From Lindgomyces ingoldianus (lineage: Eukaryota > Ascomycota > Dothideomycetes > Pleosporales > Lindgomycetaceae), in the NCBI RefSeq assembly GCF_010093535.1, contig NW_022985203.1, positions 186,001-250,000 of the forward strand: a stretch of DNA of 64,000 bases. The letters run 5' to 3'. Each line of letters opens with the position of its first letter. The first letter of the stretch is position 1. The notes under the pieces were generated by a model. It did not search any database and was not told where the DNA came from. It saw only the letters and a list, made by a program, of their open reading frames with translations. The position numbers and the translations under genes were made by a program. This document shows positions 56,800-64,000 of this stretch, piece by piece.

Positions 56800-59349
56800 T
56801 CACAAAGCATAATTCTCCGCATGCAAAAAAATCTCATCCCTCCCACTATCACTCCAAACCGAGCGCTGCAAATCCGCAACCGTATTACTCACATCCATAC
56901 GCATACTCGGTGGCCCACACACAAACACACACGTACGCCTTCCAAACCCTTTACTCAGTTCGCGGAGCGTATAGGGTATATCTGGGCGGCCGTATTCGGT
57001 GGACCAGCCGTCGCGCTTTTTGACCGCGGCGGGCAGGAAGGCGAAGCGCATTAAGTTCTTCTGGAATTCGGTAGGTGTAGAGGGGAAGCCGAAATCGAAG
57101 GCTTGGATGTTGGATGCGCCTGTGGTCGGGGAGGACGGGTTAAGGATGTCGGGGTTTATGGCGCCGGTACCGGCTTCTACGGCTTGTGAGATGTCGAGGG
57201 AGAGATTACGGTCTTGACGGCGGGCGGAAATGGAGCGCGGCGCGGGGGAGATTATGTCAGTGTCTACCCCGGTGTGGGTGCTGGGTGGGGCGAGGCGGCC
57301 GCCGCGGTTCATGGGGACGAGATGGGCTTGCGGGAGCGCAGTGATGGCGTCTTCATTTTCTCTGCGAAGTTCCTTTTCGCGCTCTGGATCGCCCTGGGCT
57401 TCGTCACGGATGAGTGCTGAGTGTCGCTTTGATGAGATTCCAGAGGCACGGTGTTCAGCGATGTTTTGGAAGGCATCGTTAACCTTGTCGTGGAAATAGA
57501 GTGATACAGGTCGAGTAGGAGTTTTGGCACTGACAAGATGACCCGTGGCCATTCGCTTTGCCGTCGTGATGAAGAACTGGCATGTCACTGAATCTGGGGG
57601 CGCGAATTCCCGGCAAATACGTAGTTCTTCTTTGAACCATTCCATGGTCTCAGGACGTTTCAAAGCCCAGATGACGTGCACGTTTTTTGTTACAGCCTTG
57701 CCATCTCGCATCTTCTTGATGAGAGACAGGAGTTGGCTGATAATAGCCGTGATACCGCTTCCTCCAGCAATGAGCACAACGTCTTCGAAGGCTTCGATGC
57801 GCCGCTGCATACCGCCATAGGGGCCGTCCACAAAGGCTCGGTAGGTGTGCCAGGGACCATGCTCGATAGCACTTCTGAGCACTTTGTTTGTGAAACCCCC
57901 AAAAGGGCGGAAAACAAGGACCATATCCCTATACCCCTCGCCGTATTCAGAGGGGAAGTCATCGCTGCACAGGGAAGCGATGGTAAAAGGATGGTTTTCG
58001 AAAACCGAGATACCGGGCATGCGAAGATAAACGTACTGTCCTGGCCTCCATTTCATTTGAGTCGGGATAGTAATCTTGATGGCGTTTTCAGGCATGATTG
58101 TTACTGCAGCTTCGTCGCCAATCAGCCATGACATTCGAAATGGGTTCGTCCAGTTCAGGTAGAAGAGGCGCATTAGGTAAGATGCTAGCCAGATACCAAG
58201 GGTTGCGAAAAGATAGTTCCAGGACGTGAGGTAGTTGTGGCAGTGCCAGAATATCATTCCGAGGAAGACGATGGCGACAGGGACGTGAAGCGTGACGAAG
58301 AGTTCATACATCCAATGGCGGAGAAAAGAGAGAGAGTGAATGCAAAGGAAGGCTAGTGGGACGAGCGCAGCAATTCCTAAATTTCATTAGCGAGGGTCAT
58401 CTCAAATCACTTAGGGGAACATACCTGTGCCATATGCGTAGAACCCCTCATGTGCGAAGAGGCTCAAAAAGACGGCTCGACCTCCCTCATCCCATACTGG
58501 GGTAATATAGAACGGGACAGTGTGGATTATGCTGAGAAAGAGGCATAAGTAAGCGGCCCAACGATGCAACACGTTCAGTCGCTCGTGGCCAATGCCGGTG
58601 ATAAGTGTGATGATGTTGGCTTTCATGCTCAGCCCAACCACCCATGGCATCAGCGCCACAGCCATCATACCAGACCGAATCGCAAGAGGTGGGGATCCAA
58701 AAGCGATGCTCTGCCAGAATAACGGTTGCGGAATAAAACAGTAGAGGATGCCCAAGATGAATGCCAATGACACAATGACGCTGACGCTCAAGGAAGGGAA
58801 GATGATTGGCCTCCATCCCTTTTTAACTTGGAATTGCCGAATTGGCCGATAGAAAAGGAACCGGAAGAGAGCGATGCAATTGTTGATAGGTCCTATCGAG
58901 GAAACCGATGCTTCCGTTTTCGGTGGGCCAGGTAAAGGGCCTTCACGTGGAAAGAACTTATTTGTGGACTTGTCAGTGTACATGACCGCCAACTCGTAAT
59001 CGGTATCTGGAGAGGAGGTTGCCGAGGATTTCAATACCTCTTCTTGGTGGAGCACAGTCCTAATCTTGTCGGTAAAGAGGCGGTAGTATCGCAGTAGTCC
59101 GGCGATGGTAAGTAGAGGTATGCAAAACCATACGTATGCCAATGCATATTTTCCGCTCTGGCTCCATGGATCCCGGGTGTTGGCTTCGATTAATCCAGAC
59201 GGACTTGTGCTGTTGACTGGAATGTTGATGCGTCGAACGAGACCAGAAACGGCATCCACTACCTCTCGCTCAGCAAGCGATACTGCAGATTCAAAGTGCT
59301 CCAAAGCCAGGCCAGTCCCGTGCACCAATGCCTCCGGAACCGCTGGCAT
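56800..59349 (-). CDS. Ferric reductase-like transmembrane oxidoreductase 2 (FRE family)
   Basis: Second metalloreductase of the flavocytochrome family, 833 residues. Exons 59349-58425 and 58376-56800. A lumenal or extracellular N terminus contains a possible glycosylation site (VNSTSPS), then a first helix (YALAYVWFCIPLLTIAGLL). Heme histidines lie in LNVLHRWAAYLCLFLSIIHT and in YELFVTLHVPVAIVFLGMIF followed by WHCH. FAD motif HPFTIAS at 437-443, NADPH motif IAGGSGITAI at about 512-521, and a C-terminal VFVCGPPSMRMDVSNTVADL. A roughly 150-residue disordered insert (RASGISSKRHS to SSPTTGAS) lies before the terminal block. The ATG at 59349 (MPAVPEALVHG) is used; an in-frame GTG lies 48 bp upstream. 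It has far fewer introns than its paralogue at 38041. Confidence 0.93.
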
Positions 59350-62300
59350 TTTCGATTCAGATTGGCAATGATGGGGGGATCGGATGTCGTGGAGCACTTC
59401 TGCCAGCAGAAGCTTAATCCGGATGATCGGATTGGCCGAAGCCGGTGGATTTTTGGGCGAGGAAAAGTGAACTCAACAGGACCACCGAGAAAGCCTTTCT
59501 ACATGGGATAAGAATGGGGTTTTAAGGACAAAGGCGTTATAATGCGGTGTGTAAATGCAGCGTGAACTCTACCCGTGCAAATCGTGTTGCAAACGACTCG
59601 CTAACCGCAAGATTTCGTGTGACTGTGGATGGATGATGGCGTTCGTTTGCGGAGACCCAGCTCTCATTCGTGACAGAAAATAATTTATGCTCTTAAACGA
59701 ATACAAGGGGCGGAGAAACACAAGACATTGGAGAGAGAGAAAAGACGTCAAGTGGAGTTACAGAACACTGTACTCAAGTTCGCCACGATAACCGTGCGGA
59801 AGGAGGTGCCATCGTCTACCTTTTGTTCCTTGTGGAGGTGGAGAAGGGTGATGAGCAGGGTCCAGGGTCTTCCGTATCGCACAACCAACGGCACCTGGCA
59901 TTCAACCGCTCACGCAGCACATTATCCCACGCTATTGGGCCAAGGATGTGATGAACGTCTGCAGCGAGCCTGAGCAGGGGCTACGTATTGGGAATCGACG
60001 AAAGAAGAGGCCCGGCCTCCCGTCTATCGAGCTCCCTGTCGCTTGTTAACAGACGGGGTCATATAACCAAGACTCCGATGGAGTCACTGCTCTTGTCGAC
60101 AAGCACCTGGAATGCGAGTGGCGGACTTGCACATCGCCAATGGGAATGGGGCAGACGCCAGGGAGCACATTGCGCCTGACCTAGACTGAACATCACAAGC
60201 GGGAGGCGTCGTCGATTGCAGCGGATGCGTAAAAGAAGGATTCGACCTCCCGCTACCCGAAGGAGCCGTTTCTCACCAGGCGATCTCTTTCGACCGAGTC
60301 AAAAAGTCGCACCGCATGCAGGATTCATCGGGCTTCATCAGGATAATCTCTCTGCGCTGGCATATCTGAGGTCAGCCCGACGAACAATCAAGGACTATCG
60401 TCTTGACTGTTATGTCAACTATCGACAGCCTGCCTCGGATGCAACGAGGTGGCCGGCTGGACTGGAACTGATAATCAGCCACCTCGTGGACGCATTGTCA
60501 AATCAGGGTCACAAATGGCAATCCACCTGTAAATCTGCTCGCACAGTGGAGCCTCTGGAAGTGTGCGGCTTGCCTGGTTCGCATGAGGGGCATTCTCCCG
60601 GCGAATCGAAGACTGGAACTCGGGTCGCACAAGCTAACGGAACTTGCAGAAATGCAAGGGAGAGAAAAAGCAGAGGTGGTGTTGAAAACGCTTTGACTGG
60701 ATGACGTGCGCTGCTGTAAGCGCTGACCACCCTAATTAGGACTAGAGTCTTGACAAGCTTTGGCTAGTCCCAGTCAGGTCCCGTGGGTTGAGGGCGTGCG
60801 GGCTCATCGACAAAAGCAATCATGATGTAAGGGAGATGGAGGGGAGACATGCGCATGAATTCACACCGCACACCGTTGATGAAGGGCCAGAGTGGACGGC
60901 ATCAACCTCCCAGCGACTGCTCTCCCTCGGCCTGTTTCAAGGCCTGCTCTGAGCATGTTTCGACACGCCCACCCTTGAAATCTCTGCTTTCAATAAACCA
61001 TCACTCAGCATGGTGTGCATCTTCACAAGCCTTAGCGGTCTCCAAAACGGTCATACATAGTCGAATGTACACTCTCGGTACACACCCGAATATCTACGCG
61101 CTGAGGCAGACCCAAATTCACGCCAGAAACCCGCCAGTCTCCCATATTGCCGCCAGCCCTACGACCTGCTGCACAGTGTGTCCACGTTGCTGTTCGCCCA
61201 GAACCCCAGGATTCTCGCGGATGTTCAGGAACATGTATCTCTTACGCGCTCATCCCTTCTCCTTCCCGCTGGTAGACGTGTTGGTGGCTGCAACTCTAAT
61301 TGAACCTTCTGCACATCTCGCTCTCTATTCCGAGCGCTTACTGAATGAGCCCGACGCCAGGGGCTGCCCTTGCGGTCTGTCGCTTGTTCCTGGCAGGGCA
61401 GATGGGTTGATAAAAGTCCGGTGCATGTTGGGCGTAACGAGATGCAAGTCCAAATGTGAAGCCATGCCACGAGTGTTGTGACAAGCGCAACACCGCTGAA
61501 GTGGTACCGCTTCAGCATCTTTTAGCGCCGAACACTCTGCCATCATAGACGCTCAGCGTCCTCATTGAGAACCATCGTCCCAAAGCAGAAGCCCGAATTC
61601 ACCTTCACTCCCGCATTCCGTATTCATCTTCCCCACACCTCATTCTTCTACTTACTCCCCTAAAGTGCTTCCAAAAGGGTTCCCAATGTCCACCTGTGAG
61701 ACTCAGTGTTCCTTCAATGAATAATGTACGACTCAGGGTCGGGAAGAGAAATGTTTCGAAACATCCGCCCAATCATATCGATTCGTACCGGAATAGAATC
61801 TGCAGTGTACCCATCGCGTATGCGGAGTAATATATATTTTCGTCTGAAGCGAACAAGACATAAGTACCGCTGACGCCCGAGTGCGCAAGTCGAGCCCTAT
61901 GAGGCACAAAGGGCCGCGATCTAAGATGCAAGTGTGATCCTCCGCTCAGCTTTGAAGGTTTCCATATGATAGCGTGTCCCCAGTTCGGTAGTTCGTTGCT
62001 GACGGCTTGCACGACTTCGGTTCAGGGTGAATCTAGGTAAAAACACAAATCTTGGTTCAACTCGATGCAGGATCGTGGGCATGTATTTTTAGGAGAATGA
62101 AGATCTAGATCTGGTTATTTTCTTGTGTGTGTGGGTCGTTGATATTTCCGGCACGCGAAAGACGTCATTACATCTTTTCGTGTGCTGAAGAGGATCGTGC
62201 GGAAAGCAGCAAGGGTGGGCGGATGGAAGGAATGTCTAAGGGGTATGGCGAATGGCATTGAAAGGGGTTTAAAATAATTCTGTTATGGGGTTGTACAGCA

Positions 62301-62647
62301 GATGGAGATTGAGTTTTCAAGGACGTAGTCATAAGGCACGTGCGGAGAGATTCAAGCCATGGAGTTATTTTGTTTGAGAATCGTCTAGGGACTCGTAACA
62401 TAGTCTTACTCTTAACTGGACTAGTTGTGTCGAGTGTAAATTTGAACGGTAAAAATATCCGAGATGCGTTAATCCTGGAAAGGTGATATTAGTCTATCTT
62501 TTATGAAGAGTGGAGGATTCCCACGACCGTGAATCAAAACAAGAAATGGAATACAATGACTGAACCCGGGACGCCCTTTTTGAGAAGAGAAAATGAAGTG
62601 GAAAACGAGCAACATCTGTAAAAAGCAGGATTGCCTTCGCCTTCGGG
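59350..62647. other. Long intergenic region upstream of ferric reductase 2
   Basis: About 3.3 kb, no supported gene. Open frames at 60216-60704 and 60849-61481 lack domains. The part from 59400 to 61000 is GC-balanced and may be a long promoter. No tRNA or mobile-element end found. Confidence 0.5.
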
Positions 62648-64000
62648 TCATCGCAATATGCACCCGGGCCGTCCCTCAAGGAACGCCGCTGCATCCTTCA
62701 CGAGCCTTTCATGGATGTCGCCCAACGTCAGCCCGTGTTTCTGATTCAAATAACCTCGTAGGGTGCGAAAGATGGTAGCAGGCCATTCAACGTATTGACT
62801 CCATTTGATGTTTTCGTCGTCTTCCACTGCATCGATAATCTTCTCACACCATTCGATCATTGCTTTGACGGGAGTATTCAAAGCGGATTCAGGAGCGGAT
62901 AGTGGAGTGACGATGATGCGTATTGCGCCGAAGTGCGCCATCGTGATCATGCCAAGTTTGTTTGATGGAGACATCAGATGAAGCACAGCGTCCTGAGGCC
63001 AGGTGGTAAGAATTACGAGCGTTGACATTAAAGCGTTCAACGCTCGGAAGGGATCTGGCACGTGCCCAGGGGGGATGTCTTCGATGAAACCTCTGCCTCG
63101 AGCTATAACTTCATTCAATGTCACAGGTAGATCCCCAGGCAAAATCGGATTGTTGATATTCGTAGGAGAGGGTAGGGGGGTGGCAAGTCTACTCGCTAGT
63201 GAGCACTCCCAGCTACCTGTGCTTGATGACCGGGAAGAAGCTGGCGGATCAGGTGATTCGGACGGGGGGAAATAAATGCAGAGGGGGCGAATAGACTCCA
63301 CTAGCTGGGCAAATAGAGCCTTTTCAATATCTTGCGTGGTATCAGCTTCGAGAAGATGCGAGAAGTGCACAGTGGAGCGAAGTGCGTTGCGGACTAAAGT
63401 TTGATCAAGAGACGGGAAATTCCTAAGCTTGAGCTCGAGTCCTGTGCTGTGAAGATTTGGTTCGACCGAGAATGCCCCTTCAAGGCGATTGGAAAGAATA
63501 AATTGTGATAGGAAAGCACAGCCGCGTAGAGAGAGGATATTGTCAAGGAAACCGTCAGGCATGTATAGTAGGTTAGTATTTAAAGCAATTTGGACGGAAG
63601 TTTTTGATCTTACATGTATCCTGCTTGAAATGCGAGGAGGTATGAAGTCGCAAGCATAACATGAGCCTCATCGGCTTTCGGGGGCCATCTAGCGAATGCT
63701 TCTTCTAACCCTTTGATGGCTGTCTGGCGATGGGATAGAGCCATGTTGCCTCTCGGGTCGTCAATGAACATAGAGAGATGGGAGCCGGCTAACGCGAGGA
63801 TAGCATGCATGAGATAGTCATACTGCAGGCGGTCAGGTGAAATACTAGAAATCTGGAGGGGGGTTCTCACGTGGTGACTGAATGTAGGCATATCTTGAAT
63901 CCAAACAGATTCATGCTTGATAGGTATGCATGGATGTGCAGCAATAAGGAAGTGGTGAAAGAGACGCATATCATTCGCCGAAAACATTTTTGGCGTTTCT
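62648..64000 (-). CDS. Fungal-specific transcription factor (Zn2Cys6, UPC2-like), 5' end cut by window edge
   Basis: C-terminal regulatory part of a fungal transcription factor of the Fungal_trans_2 type; the expected N-terminal Zn2Cys6 cluster lies beyond base 64000, and the frame stays open to the edge. Exons: 64000-63616 and 63562-62648. Residues include LFHHFLIAAHPCIPIKHESV, YDYLMHAILALAGSHLSMF and ATSYLLAFQAGY joined to MPDGFLDNILSLRGCAFLSQ, the usual order in this family. The intron between them has no GT-AG solution: the protein join implies AT-AC (or GT-AT) ends with a perfect TACTAAC branch site. Targets unknown; sterol or stress regulation is possible from UPC2 likeness only. Confidence 0.85.

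Noticed and set aside
60216..61481. Two long plus-strand open frames upstream of ferric reductase 2
   Set aside because: No conserved motifs, low-complexity Arg/Ser/Pro-rich translations, and competing frames on the other strand.

Overview
The window reads as nuclear DNA of a filamentous ascomycete (Pezizomycotina; a leotiomycete would fit, but that is inference). Genes are split by short spliceosomal introns of about 50-130 bp. An AreA-type GATA factor keeps its characteristic C-terminal end, and fungal-only families such as DASH Hsk3, TRI12-type MFS and Zn2Cys6 regulators are present. Gene density is low, with long gene-free stretches holding decayed mobile DNA. The pattern of nonsense codons in one pseudogene looks like repeat-induced point mutation (RIP).

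Layout. 1-10 kb: a secreted SGNH/CE2-type esterase cut by the window edge (-), a BLOC-1 CNL1-like coiled-coil protein (+), a TRI12-type MFS transporter (+) and a DJ-1/PfpI protein (-). 11-20 kb: areA (-) with a long upstream region, then a divergent pair, kinetochore HSK3 (-) and a COX14-like mitochondrial protein (+). 20-28 kb: a gene desert with a 732-bp hAT-like MITE and a 21-bp minisatellite. 28-37 kb: REC8 cohesin (-), proteasomal deubiquitinase UBP6 (-), Arp2/3 subunit ARC19 (+) and mitochondrial 2-methylcitrate dehydratase (+). 38-45 kb: ferric reductase 1 (+), a TGAGC-rich repeat region, the phosphopantothenoylcysteine decarboxylase HAL3 (+) and a C2H2 zinc-finger/DEDDh exonuclease pseudogene (-). 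45-48 kb: a 158-bp MITE, a 15-bp minisatellite and one small hypothetical gene. 48-56 kb: a GPI-anchored PEBP-like protein (+), a FAT1-type acyl-CoA synthetase (+) and a dynamin/Mx-like GTPase (+). 56-64 kb: ferric reductase 2 (-) and a fungal transcription factor cut by the window edge (-).

The genes do not form a biosynthetic cluster; most are housekeeping genes (nitrogen regulation, cohesion, proteasome, actin, CoA and propionate metabolism, lipid activation). The two ferric reductases may share a role in iron or copper uptake.

The most unusual items are these. (1) A zinc-finger-array plus DEDDh-exonuclease fusion gene lies in one continuous frame broken by four stops, each one CpA-to-TpA change from a Gln codon. 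(2) One intron in the terminal transcription factor has no GT-AG solution and fits AT-AC. (3) ARC19 has a probable GC-AG intron before its last two codons. (4) Two MITEs have intact 8-bp target duplications. No complete new multi-gene system is evident.
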